Shown here: piece after piece, positions 33,236 through 41,593 of the stretch | Layout: every line of letters begins with the position of its first letter | How positions within the stretch are numbered: the stretch's first letter is position 1 | Assembly: GCA_017398125.1 (NCBI GenBank) | Contig: JAFQHE010000070.1 | Coordinates: forward strand, 1-64,000 | Length of the DNA: 64,000 bases | Origin: Bacteroidales bacterium | Lineage (GTDB): Bacteria; Bacteroidota; Bacteroidia; Bacteroidales; UBA932 | Direction: 5' to 3' | Made by a program: the position numbers and the translations under genes | The notes under the pieces: model-generated | The model's database searches: none | What the model saw: only the letters and a program-made list of their open reading frames with translations | What the model was told of the DNA's origin: nothing

Positions 33236-35275
33236 CTATTCTACAGTAAGTTTATTCTCAATGAGCCTATTGATATATTGCTGGATTAGAGCTTTAAAGT
33301 ATGCATCCTGCGCCTGAAGGGTCGGCGATGCTTTCAACTCATCACAACCGGGAGCTTCAAGAAGATTATTCTCCAACAGCGGATCCTGAACCAAAAGATA
33401 AACACCTTTCAACTCTTTTTCATTGCGGAACAATAGTGTATCGCCGAGAACAAGCTGGAACTGTCCTGATGTATAATTGACCGCAAACTGAGGTTCAATA
33501 TCCTTATTTATATCTCTACCAAAAGCAAAGAAGGGCTCATTGTAATTCATCATACCCAAAAGCGTCGGCATAATGTCAATCTGCTGTGTTACACCATTGT
33601 ATATACCAGGTTGGATGTACCCTGGAGCATAATATATCATCGGTATACGTGTATTGCCAATTGAAGTGCCATATTCTGGGCTGATACCCCATAAAGTGGA
33701 ATGGTCTGGAACAATTACAAATATTGTATTCCTGAACCACGCCTGATTTTCAATCTTCTTGAAAAATTTGCGTACCGACATATCGGCATAGGCAATAGTC
33801 TTTTGTAGAGGCACTTCGCCGTCGGGAAGAAGGTCTTTCCACTCTTCTGGTATTTTAAAAGGGTGGTGAGATGAGAGTGTAAAGATATTTGCCATGAATG
33901 GCTGAGGCAACTTTGGCAGCTCCTCTCCTACAAACTGAAGAAAATGCTCATCCCAAATACCCCATGCACCATCAAATTTTGAATCATCACCAAACTCATC
34001 CTTTCCAAAATAGTTCTCAACTCCGCAAAGACGCGATACAGCCCTGATACCCATAGAGTTATTTGGCGCACCATGAAAAAAGGCAGTATAGTATCCGAGT
34101 GAATATAAAATTTTTGGCAAGCCATAGATCTTGTTTGTTGAGTATGGTGTTACAGCATAAGAATTAATCATGCAGGGAATAGAGGCCAATATAGAAGGAA
34201 CTGCATCAATTGATTTCCTGCCATTGGCAAAAGCATTGGTAAAAAGCACACCCTGTTTGCTCAAAGAATCAAGGAATGGTGTAAAGTTTGTTTTGAGATT
34301 CTTGTTAAGGAACTGCATATTTTCGGCGCCGAATCCTTCAAGTATCAGAATTACAATATTTTTACCCATTGCACTCTCTCCATTAGTCTTTATGGCCGGG
34401 GCATGGGAAAAAGACAAAGAATCCCTATCTACACAATCATCTGCAGCCGGGAAATGGACTGGAGTATATATATCAGCCATAGAATCATAATCTTCAAAGA
34501 ATTTCTGGAGCTTATAGTCAGCTTTTCCAATCGTTCTTATCAATGAAAATGGAGTATTCAGTACTGCAGCTGTATGTATAGCCTTATCGGTAAAATCTCC
34601 GGCATTGCTAATAGTAATTGGACGAATAGTACGTGTAACTCCTCCCCTGACACCTATTATAAATATAGGTGCAGTAATAATGAGAGCAATGCTCTGCATA
34701 ATATAGAACTTGTACCCGAAGTTGCTATGGTTATAATATTTTATGTAATTGCTCAGATTCCTGTCATACAATTTTTCAGTTTTGCTGCAGCTTCCCGACA
34801 AATATATGAGCACAAGCAGAAAGAGAATACCCAACAGAAATACATACCAATAGAGCCAGATACTCTGGAAGAGAATCTGGAAGAAATTGACATCACCGGT
34901 AAACTCACTGAAAAATGTCATGCTTGTCCTGCGTAGAGTAAATCTGAAATATACGCAGTCTGCAAGATTGATTGCTATAGCTATAAAATTGGTGACAATA
35001 TAGAGCCACCGGAGTATTTTCTGAGACAAGGAAGTCTTGATTGCCGGTATTGGCAGAAAAGAGAGAAAAATATAAAGGATATTGGTATATAGTATTGCCG
35101 ATGTGTCAAACATCAGTCCGCCCCAGAGGATTCTGGTCAACTGGTTGAATGAAATTGTGTCGAGAAGATGATTATTGAATATTATAAAAAATACTCTGCA
35201 AAGTGTATATATGATGTAAATCAACAGAATCCTCCATAAAACAAGAAGATAATAATTATTGATGCGAATTTTCAT
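33236..35275 (-). CDS. LtaS-like sulfatase-fold phosphotransferase
   Basis: The ATG at 35275 gives 679 residues. About five membrane helices occupy the first 230 residues. A sulfatase-fold domain follows, with NIVILILEGFGAENM (metal-binding Glu), a nucleophile loop near GRKSIDAVPS (Ser in place of the Thr in LtaS), FFHGAPNNSMG and IVPDHSTLWG (Asp-His metal ligands). In Gram-positives such proteins polymerise lipoteichoic acid. In Bacteroidota the relatives probably transfer phosphoglycerol or phosphoethanolamine to surface glycans or lipids; the acceptor is unknown. It is transcribed away from the mce operon. Confidence 0.85.
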   Translation of the reverse strand: MKIRINNYYLLVLWRILLIYIIYTLCRVFFIIFNNHLLDTISFNQLTRILWGGLMFDTSAILYTNILYIFLSFLPIPAIKTSLSQKILRWLYIVTNFIAIAINLADCVYFRFTLRRTSMTFFSEFTGDVNFFQILFQSIWLYWYVFLLGILFLLVLIYLSGSCSKTEKLYDRNLSNYIKYYNHSNFGYKFYIMQSIALIITAPIFIIGVRGGVTRTIRPITISNAGDFTDKAIHTAAVLNTPFSLIRTIGKADYKLQKFFEDYDSMADIYTPVHFPAADDCVDRDSLSFSHAPAIKTNGESAMGKNIVILILEGFGAENMQFLNKNLKTNFTPFLDSLSKQGVLFTNAFANGRKSIDAVPSILASIPCMINSYAVTPYSTNKIYGLPKILYSLGYYTAFFHGAPNNSMGIRAVSRLCGVENYFGKDEFGDDSKFDGAWGIWDEHFLQFVGEELPKLPQPFMANIFTLSSHHPFKIPEEWKDLLPDGEVPLQKTIAYADMSVRKFFKKIENQAWFRNTIFVIVPDHSTLWGISPEYGTSIGNTRIPMIYYAPGYIQPGIYNGVTQQIDIMPTLLGMMNYNEPFFAFGRDINKDIEPQFAVNYTSGQFQLVLGDTLLFRNEKELKGVYLLVQDPLLENNLLEAPGCDELKASPTLQAQDAYFKALIQQYINRLIENKLTVE

Positions 35276-35326
35276 GTTATACCTGATAAAAACAAAGTTT
35301 TTAAACTTTTTTACAAAAATTTTAGG

Positions 35327-35352
35327 CAAAGATATAATATTTAGTAATTTTG
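35327..35352. promoter_or_regulatory. Divergent -7 boxes of LtaS-like gene and mce operon
   Basis: Minus-strand TATCTTTG (35327-35334) and plus-strand TAATTTTG (35345-35352) are 10 bases apart. Both fit TAnnTTTG, but neither has a clear -33 box. The plus box leads the mce-mmd operon. Confidence 0.5.
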
Positions 35353-35407
35353 TAGCTTAAAATATAAAAGTTTATTCACTTAATTTAATTATATAAAACT
35401 TATTACG

Positions 35408-35821
35408 ATGGAATTAACACATATCGAGCACATTGGTATTGCAGTTAAGTCATTGGAGACTGCTATTCCTTACTACGAAGAGAAACTTGGTCTAAAATGC
35501 TACTCTATTGAGGAGGTTAAGGATCAGAAAGTAAAAACAGCTTTCTTTAAAATCGGTCAGACAAAGATTGAGCTTTTGGAGAGCACAGATCCTGAAGGAA
35601 CTATAGCTAAATTCATTGAGAAAAAAGGTGAGGGCGTTCACCATATTGCATTTGCAACTAACGGTGTTCAGGCTGCTTTGGATGAGCTTTCTGAGAAAGG
35701 TGTACAACTTATTGACAAAGCTCCAAGAAAAGGTGCTGAGGGTTTGAACATTGCTTTCCTACATCCAAAATCAACTCTTGGCGTATTGACTGAGATGTGT
35801 GAGGATCCTTCTAAAAACTAG
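35408..35821 (+). CDS. mce: Methylmalonyl-CoA epimerase
   Basis: 137 residues of glyoxalase-fold repeats. The start MELTHIEHIGIAVKSLE, the middle KIGQTKIELLES and the end GVHHIAFATNGVQ supply the metal-binding His and Glu of the family. It interconverts the R and S forms of methylmalonyl-CoA, linking methylmalonyl-CoA mutase to the following decarboxylase. It begins the operon mce-mmdA-oadG-mmdC-mmdB with a 33-base gap to mmdA. The operon therefore covers the steps from (R)-methylmalonyl-CoA to propionyl-CoA; no mutase gene is in the window. Confidence 0.94.
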   Translation: MELTHIEHIGIAVKSLETAIPYYEEKLGLKCYSIEEVKDQKVKTAFFKIGQTKIELLESTDPEGTIAKFIEKKGEGVHHIAFATNGVQAALDELSEKGVQLIDKAPRKGAEGLNIAFLHPKSTLGVLTEMCEDPSKN

Positions 35822-35854
35822 TAATCTCAATTTAAAAACTAAAACCAATATAAA

Positions 35855-37408
35855 ATGAGTCAACAACTCGAACAAGTAAAAGCGCTTATTGCTCTACGTG
35901 AGAAAGCGCGCTTAGGTGGCGGTCAAAAAAGAATTGAATCGCAACACGCTAAAGGCAAATATACTGCCCGCGAAAGAATTAACATGCTATTGGATGAAGG
36001 TAGCTTTGAGGAGTACGATATGTTTGTGACACACCGTTGTCAGAACTTTGGAATGGAGAAGACTACATTCCTTGGTGATGGTGTTGTTACAGGTTACGGT
36101 ACTATTGATGGCAGATTGGTATACGTTTTCGCTCAAGACTTTACAGTATTCGGTGGTTCATTGTCAGAGAGCTTCGCAATGAAGATCTGCAAGATTATGG
36201 ATCAGGCAATGAAAATGGGTGCCCCTGTTATCGGTCTTAACGACTCAGGTGGAGCACGTATCCAGGAGGGTGTGAACGCACTTGCAGGTTACACTGAGAT
36301 TTTCCAGAGAAACATTCTTGCTTCTGGTGTCATTCCTCAGATCTCTGCAATCTTCGGTCCTTGCGCAGGTGGTGCTGTATATTCTCCAGCTCTAACCGAC
36401 TTCAACATCATGACTAAAGGTTCAAGCTACATGTTCTTGACAGGTCCTACAGTTGTAAAATCAGTGACTGGTGAGGATATTACTCAAGAGAACCTTGGTG
36501 GTGCAAGCGTACACGCAAGCAAGAGCGGTGTTGCACACTTTGCAGTAAATACAGAGGAAGAGGGTATTCAGGTTATCAGAGACCTTTTGAGCTATCTTCC
36601 ACAAAATAACCTTGAGGAGACTCCTGTTGTTCCTACAGAGGATCCTATCGACAGACTTGACGACGTTCTTAACGACATCATTCCTGACAACCCTAACAAA
36701 CCTTACGATGTTTACGAGGTTATCGGCGGCATTGTTGATGATGGCAAATTCCTTGAGGTACACGCAGACTACGCTAAGAACATTGTTGTAGGTTTCGCAC
36801 GCTTCAACGGTCAGGCAGTTGGTATCGTTGCCAACCAGCCTAAAGTTCTTGCAGGTGTTCTTGACATCAACTCTTCAAGAAAAGCTGCACGTTTCGTACG
36901 TTTCTGTGACGCATTCAACATTCCATTGGTTACTTTGGTTGACGTACCTGGTTTCTTGCCTGGTTCACAGCAGGAGTATGGCGGAATTATCCTTCACGGT
37001 GCAAAACTTCTTTATGCATATGGTGAGGCTACTGTTCCAAAGATTACAGTTGTATTGCGTAAAGCATACGGTGGTGCATACTGTGTGATGAGTTCTAAAC
37101 ATCTAAGAGGTGACATCAACTATGCATGGCCTTCAGCAGAGATCGCAGTAATGGGTCCTTCGGGAGCTATTGGCGTTCTATACGGCAAAGAGATGAAAGA
37201 GGCAGCTGATCCTGCAGCATTTGCAGCAGAGAAAGAGAAAGAGTACAGAGATGCATTCGCTAACCCTTACAATGCTGCCAAGTATGGCTACATCGATGAC
37301 GTTATCGAGCCTCGTAACACTCGTTTCCGTATTATCAGAGCACTTCAACAAGTTTCTACCAAGAAATTGTCAAATCCAGCCAAGAAGCACGACAACCTTC
37401 CTCTATAA
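35855..37408 (+). CDS. mmdA: Methylmalonyl-CoA decarboxylase alpha subunit
   Basis: 517 residues, the carboxyltransferase subunit. The N-terminal [34 protein letters not shown] and [11 protein letters not shown] with [15 protein letters not shown] form the two crotonase-like halves with the acyl-CoA and biotin sites. It moves CO2 from methylmalonyl-CoA to the biotin on the carrier subunit, leaving propionyl-CoA. Codon use is biased toward GGT, CGT and similar, like highly expressed genes, in keeping with a central energy pathway. Confidence 0.95.
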   Translation: MSQQLEQVKALIALREKARLGGGQKRIESQHAKGKYTARERINMLLDEGSFEEYDMFVTHRCQNFGMEKTTFLGDGVVTGYGTIDGRLVYVFAQDFTVFGGSLSESFAMKICKIMDQAMKMGAPVIGLNDSGGARIQEGVNALAGYTEIFQRNILASGVIPQISAIFGPCAGGAVYSPALTDFNIMTKGSSYMFLTGPTVVKSVTGEDITQENLGGASVHASKSGVAHFAVNTEEEGIQVIRDLLSYLPQNNLEETPVVPTEDPIDRLDDVLNDIIPDNPNKPYDVYEVIGGIVDDGKFLEVHADYAKNIVVGFARFNGQAVGIVANQPKVLAGVLDINSSRKAARFVRFCDAFNIPLVTLVDVPGFLPGSQQEYGGIILHGAKLLYAYGEATVPKITVVLRKAYGGAYCVMSSKHLRGDINYAWPSAEIAVMGPSGAIGVLYGKEMKEAADPAAFAAEKEKEYRDAFANPYNAAKYGYIDDVIEPRNTRFRIIRALQQVSTKKLSNPAKKHDNLPL

Positions 37409-37425
37409 TTAAAACAACTTAAAAG

Positions 37426-38415
37426 ATGAAGAAATATTTTAAATTATTCATATTGTTGGGAGTTCTGTTCTGTGCTACTTCTTCGTATGCCCAAAACATC
37501 TCAGATATGCGTTTGAACGAGGTTGTCGTTACAAACACTGAGGGTTTTGAGGATGACTACGGCTACAGAAGCGGATGGATTGAGCTTTTCTACACATCGT
37601 ATGGTACAGTAAATATTGCGGGTTGCTACCTTTCAACTGACCCCAATAACCTTACCATGTACATGATTCCAAAAGGAGATGTACTAACTCAGATCAAACC
37701 TCGCCAGCACACCTTGTTCTGGGCTGATGGTGTGAAAGAGAGAGGTACTTTCCATGTAAGTTTTAACCTTGAAGGTGCAAAAGAGGTATTTTTTGTATCA
37801 ACAGACGGAAAAACTATTGTAGATAGAGTTGCCATTCCACAACTGGATACCAACCAGTCATACGCAAGGAAGGTTGACGGTGAGGGCAGCAACAAAGTTG
37901 AGAGTATTGTATACAAATCTATCAACAAGACTATCAAAGCTAAAGCAAATGAGGCTGATCCTACAGTCGAAGGTTGGGTAGTATGCAATGCACCTACTCC
38001 AAGCACAAACAATTTGACTTTGGACGGAGAATCAAAAGCGTCAATGATGCAAGATGTTGATCCGATTGGAATCTTCTTGACACTTACTGCAATGTGTGTA
38101 ACATTCCTGTCATTGATAATTTTGTATTTCATCTTCAAGAGAATTGGCAAGTTCCATATCAAGAAGAAATCAGAGAATGCAAAAGAGGCTACCAAAAATG
38201 TTGCCAACAGCGCCAAAGCAGATACTTCAGGACAGGTTTCTGCAGAGACATATGCAGCAATTTCAATGGCTATGCATTTGTACAAAATTGACAATGAGGC
38301 ACATGATTTTGAGAACACAGTTCTTACAATCCATAAAGAATCAAAATCTTACTCACCTTGGAGTTCCAAGATTTATACTTTGAGAGAGACTCCACAAGTA
38401 AACAAAAGAAAATAA
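37426..38415 (+). CDS. OadG-type decarboxylase subunit with N-terminal lamin-tail domain
   Basis: 329 residues. An N-terminal signal (MKKYFKLFILLGVLFCATSSYA) precedes a lamin-tail-like domain (RLNEVVVTNTEGFEDDYG, then GWIELFYTS and IAGCYLSTDP, about residues 25-150). A membrane helix (residues about 210-236) and a basic, Lys/Ala-rich tail then match the OadG gamma subunit, which anchors and stabilises the complex. Standard OadG is about 80 residues, so most of this protein is the extra domain, facing the periplasm. The extracytoplasmic role of the domain is unknown. Position between mmdA and mmdC agrees with a subunit role. Confidence 0.85.
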   Translation: MKKYFKLFILLGVLFCATSSYAQNISDMRLNEVVVTNTEGFEDDYGYRSGWIELFYTSYGTVNIAGCYLSTDPNNLTMYMIPKGDVLTQIKPRQHTLFWADGVKERGTFHVSFNLEGAKEVFFVSTDGKTIVDRVAIPQLDTNQSYARKVDGEGSNKVESIVYKSINKTIKAKANEADPTVEGWVVCNAPTPSTNNLTLDGESKASMMQDVDPIGIFLTLTAMCVTFLSLIILYFIFKRIGKFHIKKKSENAKEATKNVANSAKADTSGQVSAETYAAISMAMHLYKIDNEAHDFENTVLTIHKESKSYSPWSSKIYTLRETPQVNKRK

Positions 38416-38433
38416 TTTAATTAAGAAAAACTG

Positions 38434-38874
38434 ATGAAAGAATATAAATTGAAAATTAATGGTAACGACTATGCTGTTTCCATTAACGAAGTAGATGATA
38501 ATGTTGCGGAGGTTGAGGTAAACGGAACTCCTTTCAAAGTTGAATTCGAGAAACCAATTACCAAAAAAACCGTTACAACCGTTGTTTCAAAACCAGCGCC
38601 TAAGGCTGCCGGTGCTGCTCCTGCAGCAACTGTTTCAAAACCAGCCGCTGCTTCAGGTGCAGGCGAGACTGTAACTTCACCGCTTCCTGGCGTTATTCTT
38701 GAGGTTAGCGTTAAAGTTGGTGACGCTGTTAAGAAAGGACAGAAAGTTATGGTACTTGAGGCTATGAAAATGGAGAACGTTATTGAGGCTACTGCAGACG
38801 GTACAGTAACTGCAATTAAAGTTGATAAAGGTGATTCAGTACTTGAGGGTGCTCCACTTGTAATAATCGGATAA
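38434..38874 (+). CDS. mmdC: Biotin carrier protein of methylmalonyl-CoA decarboxylase
   Basis: 146 residues. An N-terminal dimer-like segment, then an Ala/Pro/Lys-rich linker (residues about 50-80), then a biotinyl domain with the biotin-lysine motif EAMKMEN. Biotin on that Lys carries carboxyl from the alpha subunit to the beta subunit. The linker gives the swing needed. The gene ends two bases before mmdB. Confidence 0.95.
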   Translation: MKEYKLKINGNDYAVSINEVDDNVAEVEVNGTPFKVEFEKPITKKTVTTVVSKPAPKAAGAAPAATVSKPAAASGAGETVTSPLPGVILEVSVKVGDAVKKGQKVMVLEAMKMENVIEATADGTVTAIKVDKGDSVLEGAPLVIIG

Positions 38875-38876
38875 TT

Positions 38877-40028
38877 ATGGTTTACGAAGCTAATATTTTA
38901 GATAACTTAAGCCAATTCTTTATGTATACCGGATTTGCCAATGTAACAATTGGTCATATCCTTATGATTCTTATTGGATTGGTCTTCATATACCTTGCCA
39001 TTACAAAGGATTGGGAGCCAATGCTTCTTGTTCCTATTGGCTTTGGTATCATCATTGGAAACATTCCATTGTTTCCAGGTCTTCAGGTCGGTGTATACGA
39101 AGAAGGTTCTGTATTGAACATCCTTTATCAGGGTGTTAGACAGGGTTGGTATCCGCCACTAATCTTCTTGGGAATTGGAGCAATGACAGACTTCTCTGCA
39201 TTGATTTCAAATCCTAAACTATTGCTTATTGGTGCTGCTGCACAGTTTGGTATATTTGGCGCTTATATGGCAGCCTTGGCTCTTGGCTTTGGTGCTGCAG
39301 AGGCAGGTGCTATCGGTATCATTGGTGGTGCTGACGGTCCTACAGCCATTTTCTTGGCAGGTAGACTTGCACCTGATTTGATGGGTGCTATTGCAGTATC
39401 TGCATACTCATACATGGCATTGGTTCCTGTTATCCAACCGCCAGTAATGAAACTTCTTACTACAGAAAAAGAGCGCCGTATCAAGATGAAGGCTCCGAGA
39501 GCGGTATCTCCTACTGAGAAGAAATTGTTCCCTATCGTAGGTTTCCTTCTAACTGCATTCATCGTACCTTCAGGTATTCCACTTTTGGGTATGTTGTTCT
39601 TCGGTAACCTTATCAAGGAGTCTGGTGTTACAAAACGTCTTGATACAACTGCAATTGTTCCGATAATCTACTTTATCACTATCATTATAGGTATTACAGT
39701 AGTTTGCTATACCCATTCAGACAAAGTCCTACAGTGGAGTTCAGTAAAGATCTTTATCCTTGGTGCATTCTCATTTGTTGTTGCAACATTTGCAGGTGTA
39801 TTGTTCGTGAAGTTCTTCAACTTGTTCTTGAAAGAGGGCAACAAGATCAACCCGCTTATCGGTAACGCCGGTGTATCTGCAGTTCCGGACGCAGCACGTG
39901 TTTCAAACAATGTAGGTTTGGAGTATGACAAAACAAACTTCTTGTTGATGCATGCCATGGGTCCTAACGTAGCAGGTGTGATTGGTAGTGCTGTTGCAGC
40001 AGGTATCTTGCTTGCATTCCTTGGTTAA
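38877..40028 (+). CDS. mmdB: Na+-translocating decarboxylase beta subunit
   Basis: 383 residues with about nine to eleven hydrophobic segments. The conserved Na+ site GIIGGADGPTAIFLAG (the Asp of GGADGPT corresponds to the essential Asp203 of Klebsiella OadB) and the region NNVGLEYDKTNFLLMHAMGPNVAGV are present. It decarboxylates carboxybiotin and couples that to Na+ export, making a sodium-motive force. It is the last gene of the operon, with a terminator at 40058. Confidence 0.95.
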   Translation: MVYEANILDNLSQFFMYTGFANVTIGHILMILIGLVFIYLAITKDWEPMLLVPIGFGIIIGNIPLFPGLQVGVYEEGSVLNILYQGVRQGWYPPLIFLGIGAMTDFSALISNPKLLLIGAAAQFGIFGAYMAALALGFGAAEAGAIGIIGGADGPTAIFLAGRLAPDLMGAIAVSAYSYMALVPVIQPPVMKLLTTEKERRIKMKAPRAVSPTEKKLFPIVGFLLTAFIVPSGIPLLGMLFFGNLIKESGVTKRLDTTAIVPIIYFITIIIGITVVCYTHSDKVLQWSSVKIFILGAFSFVVATFAGVLFVKFFNLFLKEGNKINPLIGNAGVSAVPDAARVSNNVGLEYDKTNFLLMHAMGPNVAGVIGSAVAAGILLAFLG

Positions 40029-40057
40029 GAAGTCTTTCTTACAGACAACCATATTTG

Positions 40058-40096
40058 AAGAAGGTGACCCTGTCGGGTTACCTTCTTTGCTTTTAT
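40058..40096 (+). terminator. Terminator of the mce-mmd operon
   Basis: Thirteen-base arms (40058-40070, 40075-40087), one G-T, four-base loop, then TTTGCTTTTATT. It lies 30 bases past mmdB. The rest of the 318-base gap 40029-40346 contains the next promoter and RBS. Confidence 0.85.
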
Positions 40097-40308
40097 TATT
40101 TCTCCATATCCGAATGAATGCATTCTGACCAACATAACTCTGCTGAATTTACCGTTTTATCACTCCTTTTTGAAGGTATGGAGAGATTTCAAATAATAAT
40201 AAATAACAATATTTAAGCATTTGATGAAATAATCTCCCTATTTACCTAAAAATATGATAAAATAGGCACAAAAGAATTCTTAATTATCCATTGTTTTAAA
40301 TAAATTGC

Positions 40309-40316
40309 TAACTTTG
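40309..40316 (+). promoter_or_regulatory. -7 box of the V-ATPase operon
   Basis: TAACTTTG fits TAnnTTTG, 31 bases before the first start codon. TTG at 40291-40293 is only 15 bases upstream, short of the usual 19-20, so the -33 box is doubtful. Confidence 0.5.
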
Positions 40317-40332
40317 ATGGATATTAAAATTT

Positions 40333-40338
40333 AGGAGG
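40333..40338 (+). promoter_or_regulatory. Canonical Shine-Dalgarno of the subunit E gene
   Basis: AGGAGG lies eight bases before the ATG at 40347. Strong Shine-Dalgarno sequences are uncommon in Bacteroidota, so this is a notable translation signal; glmM has a similar AGGAG. Confidence 0.7.
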
Positions 40339-40346
40339 TTAACCAT

Positions 40347-40955
40347 ATGCAAAATAAACTTCAGGAGCTTACCGACAAACTCTACAACGAAGGTTTGTCA
40401 AAAGGCAAACAAGAGGCTGAACAGATGAAAGCCAATGCCAAAAATGAGGCAGCCCAGATCATAGCAAAGGCTAAAGAGGAGGCCGAGGCAATTCTTAAAA
40501 AGGCTCAAGATGATGCAGCTGAGCTCAAATCAAAAACAGAGAATGACATCAAAATGGCATCTTCTCAAGTATTTACAGCCGTAAAACAACAAATTGAGGG
40601 CGTAATAGTAACAAAAACCCTCAAATCAGTAAAGGAGGCGACTCAAGATACTGAGTTCATCAAAACCATTCTTACATCAATTGTATCAGCATTCAATCCT
40701 GCTTCATCTGAACCTGTTGCCCTTGAGATGATTCTTCCTGCAGACAAGAAGTCTGAACTTGAAAAATTTGCCCAAGAAAAACTTGCATCTGTATGCCAGG
40801 CCGGCATTGATATACAATTCAGCAAGAATATAGCCGGAGGTTTCAAAATAGGCCCTAAAGGTGAAGGTTATATGATAAGTTTCACCGACAAGGATTTTGA
40901 GAATATCATTTCTGAATACTTGAGACCAAAAACAAGAGAACTTCTTTTTGGCTAA
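40347..40955 (+). CDS. ntpE: V-type ATPase subunit E
   Basis: 202 residues. A long N-terminal helix rich in Ala, Glu and Lys (KQEAEQMKANAKNEAAQII) would form a peripheral-stalk coiled coil. The C-terminal globular part, including GGFKIGPKGEGYMISFTDKDFE, binds the catalytic head. First gene of the operon E-DUF2764-A-B-D-I-K. Subunit E tethers V1 to the membrane sector, usually with G/H, and no G/H gene is in this cluster. Confidence 0.9.
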   Translation: MQNKLQELTDKLYNEGLSKGKQEAEQMKANAKNEAAQIIAKAKEEAEAILKKAQDDAAELKSKTENDIKMASSQVFTAVKQQIEGVIVTKTLKSVKEATQDTEFIKTILTSIVSAFNPASSEPVALEMILPADKKSELEKFAQEKLASVCQAGIDIQFSKNIAGGFKIGPKGEGYMISFTDKDFENIISEYLRPKTRELLFG

Positions 40956-40974
40956 CACTAAATGAAAAACAATA

Positions 40975-41589
40975 ATGGGAAATTATCACTACATTATTGC
41001 CGGCTTACCTGAACTTATTCTCAATTCTGAGAACAAGGGATTTGATTATGATGCCATAAGAGAATCCATTTACACCAGCAGTACTGATAAGGACAGACGT
41101 TTCATTGAGTGGTTTGACTTTGGCACCAAAGAGGATAATCTCACCCCACATTTCTATAGGGCTGCGATGAAATGCAAAAATGAGTTCATCAGAAAATATT
41201 TTGCATTGGATCTTGAAATCAGAAACAGAAAAGTGGATTTTGTAGCTGAGAAGTTGGGAAAAGAGAGCGACAGTTACAAGGTTTTGGCCAATATGGAGTC
41301 AAAGCTCGACCTTACAGAAGAGCAGCTGACCAAATTGGGTGAAATTTTTGCCAACAAGAACATCCTTGAAAAGGAGCAGCAACTTGACAAGTTCAAGTGG
41401 GACTACATAACTGAGCTTAACCCGTATGGCGTTTTCAGTATGGATGTCATCCTTGCTTTTCTTGCTAAAGGCAAACTTATTGACAGATGGAACAAACTTG
41501 ACAAGGAAACCGGTAGAGAGATGTTCCGCAAGCTGGTGGATGAGGTAAGAGGCACATTCCAGGGAATAGAAAATAAAATAATAGAGTAA
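40975..41589 (+). CDS. DUF2764 family protein, possible V-ATPase subunit C equivalent
   Basis: 204 residues, starting MGNYHYIIAGLPELIL, largely helical with many charged residues. Families of this type occur in bacterial V-type ATPase operons at the position where subunit C (the funnel between central stalk and c-ring) would be. Length is about half of subunit C, so it might be a shortened functional replacement. The gap to subunit E is 19 bases and to A is four. I see no catalytic motif. The functional proposal rests on location and family, not shown in the sequence. Confidence 0.85.
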   Translation: MGNYHYIIAGLPELILNSENKGFDYDAIRESIYTSSTDKDRRFIEWFDFGTKEDNLTPHFYRAAMKCKNEFIRKYFALDLEIRNRKVDFVAEKLGKESDSYKVLANMESKLDLTEEQLTKLGEIFANKNILEKEQQLDKFKWDYITELNPYGVFSMDVILAFLAKGKLIDRWNKLDKETGREMFRKLVDEVRGTFQGIENKIIE

Positions 41590-41593
41590 ATAT

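Noticed and set aside
33236..35275. Lipoteichoic acid synthesis
   Set aside because: The organism is Gram-negative by its gene set. The LtaS-like fold is shared by other phosphotransferases, so only the broad function is claimed.
37689..38318. 209-codon minus-strand frame opposite the OadG fusion gene
   Set aside because: It is a long antisense frame of a well-supported gene, with no motif and no promoter. Such shadows are common opposite codon-biased genes.
40975..41589. Degraded subunit C pseudogene
   Set aside because: The frame is intact, codon use matches its neighbours and the family (DUF2764) recurs in such operons, so it is a real gene rather than decay.
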